A DNA stretch of 64,000 nucleotides from DAOTWC01 sp048499435 (GTDB lineage Bacteria; Chloroflexota; Anaerolineae; Aggregatilineales; Phototrophicaceae), in contig JASNZW010000006.1 in NCBI GenBank assembly GCA_048499435.1, forward strand, positions 1 to 64,000, in the 5' to 3' direction. Under the pieces are notes generated by a model that was not told where the DNA came from, did not search any database, and was given only the letters and a program-made list of their open reading frames with translations. Positions 50,258-57,969 of the stretch are shown piece after piece. The position numbers and the translations under genes are program-made. How positions within the stretch are numbered: the stretch's first letter is position 1; each line of letters begins with the position of its first letter.

Positions 50258-51613
50258 ATGCCCCGCACCCGCACCATGAACATTCAGTGTCCTTCATGCC
50301 GCCAGCCGTTTACCGCCACTGTACAGGCGCTCATTGACGTTGACAGCGACCCCGAAGCCAAGCTGCGGCTGCTCAGCGGCCGGCTGAACAGCGCCCAGTG
50401 CCCGCAGTGTGGGACTGTCACCCAGATCGCCACGCCGCTGCTGTATCACGACAGCGCCAACGAGCTGCTGATCTCGTTTGTGCCGATGGAGCTGGGCCTG
50501 CCGCGCGAACAGCAGGAACGCGCCGTAGGTGACCTCACGCGCGAATTAATGGGCGTGCTGCCAAAGACCGCGATCAAAGGTTATCTGTTCCAGCCGCGCC
50601 AGGCACTGACGATGCAGAACCTGATTGACCAGATACTGATAGCCGACGGCGTGACGCCTGAAATGCTGGAGGCGCAGCGCAGCACGGTGCGGCTGGTCGA
50701 GACGCTGCTGCAGGCGCCGCCGGCGGACCTGCCGCGCCTGTTGAGCGAGCGCGACGCCGATATCAAAGCGGAGTTCTTCCAGGCGGTGGCGGTGATGGCG
50801 CAGCGCGCCATGCAGGAAGGCCGCGCCGACCTGGTGCAGCGGCTGGCTGCCATCCAGAACCTGGCGGCGCAGCACACGTCCGTTGGCCGGCAGCTTGCCC
50901 AGCGCAGCCAGATGCAGGAAGCGCTGGTGCAGGAAGTCGCGGAGGCGCTCAACGCGCTGGGCGAGCAGACCAGCCTGGAAGATTTCGTAGACCTGACAGT
51001 GCGCTACGCGGACCAGGATGACCACCTGCAGGCGCTGGTGGGGCTGGTGCGCCCGGCGCTGGATTACAACTTCTTCCAGGAGCTGACCGCGCGCATTGAG
51101 CAGGCCGGCGCGGATGAGCGCGCGCGCCTGGAGAAGCTGCGCGCGCGCCTGACGGAGCTGACGGCCATCATTGACCAGCAGACGCAGCTTGTCATGCAGG
51201 ACGCTGTGAACCTGCTTCAGGAGATTGTCAACAGCCCGCAGCCGCAGGCGCTGATCCAGGAAAACCTGGAGCTGATTGACGACACGTTTATGGCGGTGCT
51301 GGGCGCCAACATTGAGAACGCCCAGCAGCGCGGCGACATCAAGATCAGCGCCCGCCTCAAACAGGTGTATGACATGGTGGTGACGGCGCTGCAGGCCAAC
51401 ATGCGGCCTGAGCTGCGCTTTGTCAACGAGCTGCTGATGAGCGCGACCGATGAGGAGGCGCGCGCGCTGATCGCTGAGCGGGCCGGCGAGTTCGGCGGCG
51501 CGCTGCTGGAGGTGATGGACGCGGTTGGCCCGATGCTGGCGCAGCAGGGTGAAACCGCGCTGGTCGAGAAGCTGGCGTTTCTGCGCCAGGCGGCGGCGCA
51601 GGAGCTGGCGTAA
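50258..51613 (+). CDS. CpXC-domain protein
   Basis: This 451-residue protein begins with a CpXC domain: NIQCPSCRQPF and AQCPQCGTV provide two Cys-x2-Cys pairs for a metal. The remainder is alpha-helical, with charged helices rich in Glu, Gln and Leu and no membrane span. CpXC proteins occur in Chloroflexota and other bacteria, and their role is unknown. GGAG five bases before ATG 50258 supports this start. It is 68 bases after the histidine kinase. Confidence 0.8.
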   Translation: MPRTRTMNIQCPSCRQPFTATVQALIDVDSDPEAKLRLLSGRLNSAQCPQCGTVTQIATPLLYHDSANELLISFVPMELGLPREQQERAVGDLTRELMGVLPKTAIKGYLFQPRQALTMQNLIDQILIADGVTPEMLEAQRSTVRLVETLLQAPPADLPRLLSERDADIKAEFFQAVAVMAQRAMQEGRADLVQRLAAIQNLAAQHTSVGRQLAQRSQMQEALVQEVAEALNALGEQTSLEDFVDLTVRYADQDDHLQALVGLVRPALDYNFFQELTARIEQAGADERARLEKLRARLTELTAIIDQQTQLVMQDAVNLLQEIVNSPQPQALIQENLELIDDTFMAVLGANIENAQQRGDIKISARLKQVYDMVVTALQANMRPELRFVNELLMSATDEEARALIAERAGEFGGALLEVMDAVGPMLAQQGETALVEKLAFLRQAAAQELA

Positions 51614-51756
51614 GCCGGGCGCTTAGCCTACGCCGGCGACAGTCTGCCTTGTAAATTGCTGTGATTCAGGTAGTCTTATGCGCTGACTGCGCGTGTCTTA
51701 GCTGCTGCTGGACATGCGCTTACTGCGTACAGAGGACTACATGAGGTAGGCGTGCA

Positions 51757-53172
51757 ATGTATCATCGGACTAACCGTATAATTTGGCGTGGGGCTGGCGT
51801 GTTCCTGACGGCGCTGCTGCTGGTGGCGTTTGGCATGAGCGCCGGGGCCGTGCCGGTGGCGGCGCAGGCCGCGCCGACCGCTACGCCCAGCGACCCTGTC
51901 TGGCGTGGTTTCGACACGGCGCGCAAGGCGATTGAGGCTGAGCGCGGGGTCAACCTGACGCTGGTGCAGAGCTATACGTTCGAACAGGCGCAGTTTGAGC
52001 CGGGCGGCATTGACGTCGGCTGTGTCACCCTGGATGACCCGAACGCCGCGCGCGGTGTGTACTGGGGCTGGATCTTTACGATCACTGACCTGTTCGGCCA
52101 GGTGTATCAGGCGCGCGTCAGCTTCGACCTGAAAGCGGTCGCGGTGTGTGATCAGGTGGTCACGGCGGCGGCCACGCCGGTTCCTGGCGCTGACCCCAAC
52201 CTGCCGCCCCCGGTGGCGGGCAGCGCGGCGTCTGGCAGCTTTGAGCTGGGCGGGCATGTGCTCCAGTTGAACGCCAACACCGTCAGCCTGATGCGGCGCG
52301 CCGGCATGACGTGGGTTAAGAAACAGTACCGCTACAACCTGGGCGACGGCACGGGCACGATTGCCGGCTGGGTGCAGGAAGCGCGCGCTAACGGCCTCCG
52401 GCTGTTGGTCGGCGTCGTTGGCCAGCCCAGCCAGATGGGCAGCTTCGACAGCTATATCGGCACTTACGCGCAGTTTGTTGGCGAGGTGGCGGCGCTGGGC
52501 GTGGACGCGATTGAGGTGTGGAACGAGCCGAACATTGACCGCGAATGGCCCGCTGGCCAGGTCAACGGGGCCAACTACACCCGCCTGCTGGCAGCGGCCT
52601 TTAACGCCATCAAGTCGCGCCGGGCCGAGACGCTGGTTATCAGCGGCGCGCCGTCCCCGACCGGCTACTTTGGCACCGCCGGCTGCACCGCCAACGGCTG
52701 CAATGACGACGTGTTTATGCAGCAGATGGCGGCGGCGGGCGCGGGCCAGTATCTTGACTTTGTGGGGCTGCACTACAACGAGGGCATTGTCTCGCCCACG
52801 GCTAACAGCGGCGACCCGCGCAATTACTACCCGACGCGCTACTTCAGCCAGATGCTCAGCCGGGGGCTGGCCTCTTTCCCCGGCAAGCAGGCGATCTGGA
52901 CAGAGCTGGGCTTCCTCTCTGGCGAGGACCTGGGCCGCCCCATTCCGAGCGGGTTTGCCTGGGCGCAGAACGTGACTGTGGCGCAGCACGCCGCCTGGCT
53001 GGCCGAAGCAGCGACGCTGTCGGCGCAGAGCGGCAGGGTGCGCCTGATGATCGTGTGGAACGTGGACTTCCCGGACATGGGCGGCGACGACCCGATGGGC
53101 GGCTACGCGATGTTCCGCCGCAACGGCACGTGCCCGGCGTGCGACACGCTGGGCCGCGTCATGGGCAAGTAA
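51757..53172 (+). CDS. Secreted TIM-barrel glycosidase-like protein
   Basis: This 471-residue protein has a signal peptide (about 1-38, GVFLTALLLVAFGMSAGAVPVAAQA), a short beta-rich N-domain and a barrel. The acid/base site is likely in VWNEPNIDREW near residue 255, and a possible nucleophile is in AIWTELGF near residue 385. It resembles family 39/clan-A glycosidases and the earlier protein at 43446. Substrate is unknown; surface polysaccharide is a reasonable guess given the locus. A strong terminator follows. Confidence 0.78.
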   Translation: MYHRTNRIIWRGAGVFLTALLLVAFGMSAGAVPVAAQAAPTATPSDPVWRGFDTARKAIEAERGVNLTLVQSYTFEQAQFEPGGIDVGCVTLDDPNAARGVYWGWIFTITDLFGQVYQARVSFDLKAVAVCDQVVTAAATPVPGADPNLPPPVAGSAASGSFELGGHVLQLNANTVSLMRRAGMTWVKKQYRYNLGDGTGTIAGWVQEARANGLRLLVGVVGQPSQMGSFDSYIGTYAQFVGEVAALGVDAIEVWNEPNIDREWPAGQVNGANYTRLLAAAFNAIKSRRAETLVISGAPSPTGYFGTAGCTANGCNDDVFMQQMAAAGAGQYLDFVGLHYNEGIVSPTANSGDPRNYYPTRYFSQMLSRGLASFPGKQAIWTELGFLSGEDLGRPIPSGFAWAQNVTVAQHAAWLAEAATLSAQSGRVRLMIVWNVDFPDMGGDDPMGGYAMFRRNGTCPACDTLGRVMGK

Positions 53173-53204
53173 GCCCGGCTGCGACACAACTTTAGCTGTC
53201 TGTT

Positions 53205-53238
53205 CAGCAGGCTCGCTTCGGCGGGCCTGCTGCGTTTT
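53205..53238 (+). terminator. Intrinsic terminator with TTCG tetraloop
   Basis: CAGCAGGCTCGC pairs with GCGGGCCTGCTG (12 bp, one G-U pair) around a TTCG tetraloop closed by C-G, then CGTTTT. It ends the secreted-protein transcript and touches the stop of the convergent gene. Confidence 0.88.
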
Positions 53239-54766
53239 AATCCCAGGACCACAGCCAGGTGTCGCTGAATGTGCAGGATGTCGCCGCTGGCTCAAAGTTG
53301 ACCGCCGCCACCGCGACGCCGCCGCCTTCAGCGGCGACTGTCAGCGTGCCGGCGTAGCGCCCATTGACGTAGTAGCGCAGTACCGTGCCGCTGGCGATCA
53401 CCAGCAGGTGATGGCTGCTGCCGGTCAGCGCCGGGTTTTCGCCGAAAATGCCCGGCTCGAACGCGCCGCCGCTGTACTCAGAGACGCCGTAGCCGCCGGT
53501 CTGGTCGAGATAGGCCAGCACGTAGCGCGTGTCGCTGGCCGCGCGCACGACCAGCCCGCAGCCTGCCGGCCCGGCGGCAGTGTTAATGTCCCACGTAACC
53601 GTAGTGCCCATCGCCAGCGCGCTAAAAGCCTGCCCGCCAGCCAGCGCGATACGGTTCACGCCGGGGCGGTTAAAGGTGACGAAGCTCTCCGGGACGGTCA
53701 GGCGCATTGTGCCGCCCGCGGGGATGAGGTGGCGGCGCTGGAGGTCGCGCGCCATCGCCCGCCCGTCGCGGCTGATAAGCAGTTGATCCGGGATGACCCG
53801 GCCATCGTCCAGCGGCCGCGGTGTGGTCACGCTGACAGCCTCAAACCGCGCGATCACCTGTGCATCGGCGCCCGCCGCCGGCGTTTCAACCGCCAGCCCC
53901 ACCGCGCCGGCGGCGGCGAGGGTGTCGTCCACGATGTGGCTGAGGAACAGGTCATTGTAGAACAGGTCAAAGCCGCTGCCGTTCGCCATGAGGCCCAGCG
54001 TGAAGGCGGTCGCGCCGGGCGCGATGGCCGGGTGCGCGGCCCAGTCACGCACGACCCGGTCGCCCAGGGGCGCGCGGATCAGAAAGCGCCACTGGCCCTG
54101 GCTGCTGACCTGGAACAGGTAGTAGCTGCGGGCGTCCTGCTGGCGGGCGGTGAGGCCCACCAGCCAGCCAGCGCGGCCCGTGACTTCGGCGACCTGCGCG
54201 CGGGCGTAGAAGTCGGCCAGGGGGGGCGCCGCCGCCGGCGTGGCGACCGCCCGCTGCTGCGCGCCATCAAGCTGGAGCGCGAGCTGCCCGCCGTTGATGT
54301 TCAGCGTGAGCTGCGCGCTGGCGCTGTCCCACGCGCTCTCTGTGTCGAACGTCTCGCCCCAGGCCAGGGCGGCGAAGCCAGGGAGCAGCGTCAGGCGATA
54401 GCCGCCGGCGGTGCCACCGAAGCCCGCCACCGTGACCGTGTAGGTGTCGAGGCGCGGCAGGGTAATCGCTTCCAGCAGCGCGTCGGTGCTGTCAGGGTAG
54501 CTGTAATCGTCAGCGCTGAAAATTTCCACGCCGGCGCTGGTGGTGACGCGCAGCAGCGGGTCGAGGTCGCCGGACTCGGCCTCCAGCAGCAGGGAGACGA
54601 CGGCCCCTTCGACGGCTGAGAAGGCCCAGGACTGGGTTTCGCCGGCGCGCAGCGTGCCCGTGACCGGCGCGAGCAGGCCCAGGCTGCCGGGCTGCGCCAG
54701 CGCGGGCGCGGCCAGCGCCAGCAGACAGGCGCATAAGGCCAGCGTTAAAGCACGACGGGCATCCAC
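53237..54766 (-). CDS. Secreted beta-rich protein with pre-peptidase-like domain
   Basis: This 509-residue protein has a signal peptide (RALTLALCACLLALAAPALAQ). Residues about 25-140 resemble a bacterial pre-peptidase C-terminal (PPC) domain: LRAGETQSWAFSA, DLDPLLRVTTSAG and LDTYTVTVAGFGG. Two later beta-sandwich units of the LamG/concanavalin-like kind follow (FYARAQVAEVTGRAGWLVGL; GCGLVVRAASDTRYVLAYL). No catalytic motif is seen; binding of glycans or surface proteins is likely. It overlaps the upstream gene by 22 bases. Confidence 0.7.
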   Translation of the reverse strand: MDARRALTLALCACLLALAAPALAQPGSLGLLAPVTGTLRAGETQSWAFSAVEGAVVSLLLEAESGDLDPLLRVTTSAGVEIFSADDYSYPDSTDALLEAITLPRLDTYTVTVAGFGGTAGGYRLTLLPGFAALAWGETFDTESAWDSASAQLTLNINGGQLALQLDGAQQRAVATPAAAPPLADFYARAQVAEVTGRAGWLVGLTARQQDARSYYLFQVSSQGQWRFLIRAPLGDRVVRDWAAHPAIAPGATAFTLGLMANGSGFDLFYNDLFLSHIVDDTLAAAGAVGLAVETPAAGADAQVIARFEAVSVTTPRPLDDGRVIPDQLLISRDGRAMARDLQRRHLIPAGGTMRLTVPESFVTFNRPGVNRIALAGGQAFSALAMGTTVTWDINTAAGPAGCGLVVRAASDTRYVLAYLDQTGGYGVSEYSGGAFEPGIFGENPALTGSSHHLLVIASGTVLRYYVNGRYAGTLTVAAEGGGVAVAAVNFEPAATSCTFSDTWLWSWD

Positions 54767-55437
54767 TGGGGGAAGCGTCCCTGAAGCCAGCTCACGTAGC
54801 GCTTGAAGTCGTCGGGGGTCATTTCAGCGCCGAAGTTCCAGCGCGCGTTTTCGGCCATGTGCAGGCGGCGCTGTTCACCCGCCATGCGCAGGTCGCCCTG
54901 GGCAGCGCTGCCGGCGTTCAGTTCCTTGCGGCCGACGAGCTGTGTAAAGTGGCTGCCGGCGTTTAGCTGGTCGAAATCCCGCGGCGACATAAACGTGTAC
55001 ACCGGCAGATAGAGTTCATCCTGCTCCAGCGCGCACGCCACCATATACCAGCCCTTAGGCACGCGCGACCGCCGGCGAATGGTGAAACGCCAGGTCAGCG
55101 CGTTAACCTGCTGGCTCGTATTGATTTCCTGCTGCACGCGGCCCCGGTGCACAAGCTGGATGTGGCTGTCAGCGGCCTGCAGCACGCGCCCGCTGGGCCA
55201 GCGCCGCTTGAGCACGCGCTCGACCTGCTGGGTCATCAGCGCGGCCAGGGCGAAGCTGACCAGGATGGCGATGATGTTGAGGCCCTGCGATGAGATCAGC
55301 GTGTTGAGAACGAAGAAGCCAAGCGCCCAGCCCGCGATAAACAGGCCGATCACGGCCAGGCGGACGGCGCTGTGTTCCGGGTCAACGGGCGCGGTGAAGG
55401 TGGCGGGCACGGCAAGCGATGTCTGGGTCATAGTCAT
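54745..55437 (-). CDS. Hypothetical two-span membrane protein
   Basis: This 230-residue protein has two adjacent hydrophobic segments (about 27-48 and 52-70) near the N-terminus, then a soluble domain with basic residues (RRWPSGRVLQAADSHIQLVHRG), and a conserved-looking end (FKRYVSWLQGRFPQWMPVVL). The fold is unknown. Its end overlaps the secreted-protein gene by 22 bases, so the two are probably one operon. Confidence 0.65.
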   Translation of the reverse strand: MTMTQTSLAVPATFTAPVDPEHSAVRLAVIGLFIAGWALGFFVLNTLISSQGLNIIAILVSFALAALMTQQVERVLKRRWPSGRVLQAADSHIQLVHRGRVQQEINTSQQVNALTWRFTIRRRSRVPKGWYMVACALEQDELYLPVYTFMSPRDFDQLNAGSHFTQLVGRKELNAGSAAQGDLRMAGEQRRLHMAENARWNFGAEMTPDDFKRYVSWLQGRFPQWMPVVL

Positions 55438-55452
55438 GAGCAGCGCACCAGG

Positions 55453-56220
55453 TTAACGTTTCTCGGCTACAAAAATAATGCGCGCGGCGCGCGAAACGCC
55501 TGGCTCGAAGCTGTTGAAGGCCAGGTCAAGCACATGGCTGGCCTGAAAGCCGCAGCGCTGAAGCAGCGTCGCGACGGCCTGGGCTGGAAACGCGCGCTGC
55601 GCGCGGGTCGCCTCTGAGCGCGTCCAGGTGTCGCCGGCGCGCTGGAAAAAGAGATAGCGGCGCTCGCTGATCTGGCGCTCGTGGTCATAAACGCTGGTCG
55701 TGAACACGGTCAGGTCGGGCAGTTCCTGCAGCGCCGCGCCCGCCAGCTCCATTTCGGCCAGCCCCTGAATCGTGTGCAGGTCGAAAACAAACAGCTTGCC
55801 GGGGTTGAGGATGGCGTGTACACCCCGGAAAACCAGCTCAAGGTCGCGCAGGCTGTTGAGGTCGTTAAGCACGTCCAGCGCCAGCGCCAGGTCGCTGCCG
55901 GCCAGCTCTGGCCCCAGCTCGCGGATATCGCGCTGGTGCAGGTCGGCATTCAGGCTGCGCCCGCCGCTGCCGCCAGCCGCCAGGGCAGCGCGCGCCTGCG
56001 CCAACATTTCGGGCGCGCTGTCAACGCCGGCGGTGACGTAGTTGTGCTGCGCCAGCCAGCACAGGCCCACGCCGGTGCCGCACCCCAGGTCCACGATGCG
56101 CCGGCCCAGCCAGTCATGGCGCTGGGCGAAATCAACCAGGCGCGGGGTCATGGCGGCGGCGAAGCTGGCCATGCCAACCGCGTCGTAAAAGGGGGCCAGG
56201 TTTGCGTAAACTGCGCTCAC
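55453..56220 (-). CDS. Class I SAM-dependent methyltransferase
   Basis: This 255-residue protein has motif I IVDLGCGTGVGLCWLA, the acidic residue GVDSAPEM, motif II around DLALALDVLNDLNSL and LNPGKLFVFDLHT. The first 35 residues (YANLAPFYDAVGMASFAAAM) are typical of small-molecule methyltransferases. A second domain, QISERRYLFFQRAGDTWTRS, may shape the substrate site. It lies 15 bases upstream of the preceding membrane protein gene on the same strand. Confidence 0.85.
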   Translation of the reverse strand: MSAVYANLAPFYDAVGMASFAAAMTPRLVDFAQRHDWLGRRIVDLGCGTGVGLCWLAQHNYVTAGVDSAPEMLAQARAALAAGGSGGRSLNADLHQRDIRELGPELAGSDLALALDVLNDLNSLRDLELVFRGVHAILNPGKLFVFDLHTIQGLAEMELAGAALQELPDLTVFTTSVYDHERQISERRYLFFQRAGDTWTRSEATRAQRAFPAQAVATLLQRCGFQASHVLDLAFNSFEPGVSRAARIIFVAEKR

Positions 56221-56258
56221 GGGGTGCGTCCTTCGGGATAACGTGTCCGGGCCGCGCG

Positions 56259-56891
56259 CTACAGGGGCGCGCTGCTGAACACCAGATTGACAGACGGGCT
56301 GAAGATGACCACGCTGGCATACGGCGACAGGTCAACGTCTGGCGGCAGCTCGAAGTGCTGACTGCCGATATTGCCCTTTAACGGGCCTAGCTCAAGGTCA
56401 AGGTTGTTGAGCTGCACGTCTTCGGGCGTCAGTGGGTTGGCCGCCGCCGAGAGGACCACGCGCAGGTCCGGCCCGCGCGCGGCTGAGAAATTTGCCAGCC
56501 GCACCAGCTTGCGGCCATCTGGCCATTCGTACACCTCGACGCTGCCCTCCGCCCAGCGCAGCGCGTCAATGCGCCGGAAGGCGCCGCCCTGGGTGCGGGT
56601 TGCCGCTGTGACGGCGGGCAGTTCCTGGTCCGCCGCGCTGACCACTGTGTCGGGCAGCGCCGCGGCGGCGATCAGCGCGGCGGCGGTGGCCGGGTCCTGG
56701 GCCAGCAGGGTGGCCAGCGCGGCCTGCTGATCAGCGGGCAGGGTGAGATAGGCGGCCTGGATATCGGGCGGCAGGCCGGGCAGCGCTTCTTCAACGGCGG
56801 CGGTTTGCAGCAGGGGCTGCCACAGCGGGAAGGTGAAGGTTGCTACCACCAGCAGCGCCCCCACGAGCATGAACAAGACACGTAATCGCAT
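56259..56891 (-). CDS. DM13-domain secreted or membrane-anchored protein
   Basis: This 210-residue protein has an N-terminal membrane anchor or signal (LRVLFMLVGALLVVATFTFP), an Ala-rich helical region, and a DM13 domain from about residue 100: RIDALRWAEGSVEVYEWPDG, RGPDLRVVLSA and LELGPLKGNIGSQHFELPPD. DM13 domains have been proposed to take part in redox reactions outside the cell; this is inferred from family. No cysteine is visible in the domain, so the redox proposal may not hold here. Confidence 0.82.
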   Translation of the reverse strand: MRLRVLFMLVGALLVVATFTFPLWQPLLQTAAVEEALPGLPPDIQAAYLTLPADQQAALATLLAQDPATAAALIAAAALPDTVVSAADQELPAVTAATRTQGGAFRRIDALRWAEGSVEVYEWPDGRKLVRLANFSAARGPDLRVVLSAAANPLTPEDVQLNNLDLELGPLKGNIGSQHFELPPDVDLSPYASVVIFSPSVNLVFSSAPL

Positions 56892-56988
56892 AACTCTATG
56901 GCCGGTTGCAACGGGTCAGTTCCTGGACACGGCAGTGTAAGCGTAGCACAAACTCGGCGGGCGGGCTATGCGCAGTTTAGTGGGGGCG

Positions 56989-57696
56989 TCAGGCGTGGCT
57001 GCCCGGCATCTGATAGCCTGCGCCGGGGGCGGTGACGATATATGTGGGCCGGCGCGGGTTTTCTTCCAGCTTCTGCCGCAGGCGCGAAATGTTCACGCGC
57101 AGCACCGAATAGTCGCGCTCGTACTCGTTGCCCCACACGGCGCGCAGCATTTCATCGTGCGACACGACCCGCCCGACGTTGCGCATCAGCACGTACAGCA
57201 GGCCGTATTCAACAGGCGTGAGGTGCAGCCGCCGGCCGCGAATGAACGCCTGGCGGTGGGGGATATCAAGCTCCAGGCCGCGAATCGACAGCCGGGTTTC
57301 CGGCTGCGGCGTCCAGCCGACACGGCGCAGCAGCGCGCCCACACGCGCCACCAGCTCCTCAGCCGAGAAGGGTTTGTCCACGAAATCGTCGGCGCCGGCT
57401 TCAAGCGCGCGGACCTTGTCCTGCTCGCGCGATTTCCCGCTCAGGACGATCATAGGCAGAAATGACTGGTCGCGCACGCGGCGCAGCACTTCCAGGCCGG
57501 GGATGTCTGGCAGGCCCAGGTCCAGCAGCACCAGATCGGGGGTAGAGCTGGCGATTTCGGCCAGGGCATCCTCGCCCCGTTCTACTGCAACTGAGTCGTA
57601 GCCGGCTTTTTTCAGGACAATGCGCACGACTTCCGAGGTGTCTTCGTCGTCTTCAACAATGAGAATCTGCCGGCTCCGGGTATCTGGTGTCAGCAT
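56989..57696 (-). CDS. OmpR-family response regulator
   Basis: This 235-residue regulator has a receiver domain with the acidic pair in IVEDDEDTSEV, the phosphorylated Asp59 in LVLLDLGLPD, a Ser switch residue in IVLSGKSREQD and Lys in DFVDKPFSAEE. The C-terminal winged helix has LTPVEYGLLYVLMRNVGRVVSHDEML and YIVTAPGAGYQM. No kinase gene is adjacent. A good promoter lies 41-70 bases upstream. Confidence 0.95.
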   Translation of the reverse strand: MLTPDTRSRQILIVEDDEDTSEVVRIVLKKAGYDSVAVERGEDALAEIASSTPDLVLLDLGLPDIPGLEVLRRVRDQSFLPMIVLSGKSREQDKVRALEAGADDFVDKPFSAEELVARVGALLRRVGWTPQPETRLSIRGLELDIPHRQAFIRGRRLHLTPVEYGLLYVLMRNVGRVVSHDEMLRAVWGNEYERDYSVLRVNISRLRQKLEENPRRPTYIVTAPGAGYQMPGSHA

Positions 57697-57736
57697 TTTG
57701 ACATCCTGTACGGTAATCTAACCCGAAACTAACCTT

Positions 57737-57766
57737 ATTATAGTGTATAAACCGGCCCGTTTCCAA
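57737..57766 (-). promoter_or_regulatory. Promoter of the response-regulator gene
   Basis: On the minus strand TTGGAA (57766-57761) and a perfect TATAAT (57742-57737) are 18 bases apart, 41 bases before the ATG at 57696. Confidence 0.65.
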
Positions 57767-57810
57767 ATTTCCGCTGGCGGAATGGACCCATGCGGCCTGC
57801 CAGGACTCAA

Positions 57811-57831
57811 ACATCCGGCGCCGCCGGATGT
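57811..57831 (-). terminator. Terminator-like hairpin after tRNA-Val
   Basis: ACATCCGGC (57811-57819) pairs perfectly with GCCGGATGT (57823-57831). On the minus strand it follows tRNA-Val by 20 bases and is followed by TTGAGT, a poor T tract. Confidence 0.5.
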
Positions 57832-57851
57832 TCGCAAGGTGTCCTCGATTG

Positions 57852-57924
57852 TGGGCGCACCAGGACTCGAACCTGGAACATCAGTCTTGTAAGGACTGCG
57901 CTCTGCCAGTTGAGCTATGCACCC
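57852..57924 (-). tRNA. tRNA-Val (anticodon UAC)
   Basis: The minus strand forms a cloverleaf: acceptor GGGTGCA with TGCGCCC (one G-U pair), D-loop GCTCAACTGGCAGAGC, anticodon stem CAGTC/GACTG with loop CTTACAA, and T-arm CCAGG-TTCGAGT-CCTGG. The anticodon TAC reads valine. CCA is not encoded. Confidence 0.93.
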
Positions 57925-57934
57925 CTCAGGCGCG

Positions 57935-57963
57935 ATGTTACAACAAGCCGGGCCGTTTATCAA
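57935..57963 (-). promoter_or_regulatory. Promoter of tRNA-Val
   Basis: On the minus strand TTGATA (57963-57958) and TAACAT (57940-57935) are 17 bases apart, and the -10 box is 10 bases before the tRNA. It lies just after the dcd stop codon. Confidence 0.6.
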
Positions 57964-57969
57964 TAGCGG

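Noticed and set aside
57718..57963. 81-codon minus-strand ORF
   Set aside because: It reads through the tRNA-Val gene, its promoter and the adjacent hairpin; the LAERSPYKTDVPGSSPGAP pattern is the usual false protein translated from a tRNA.
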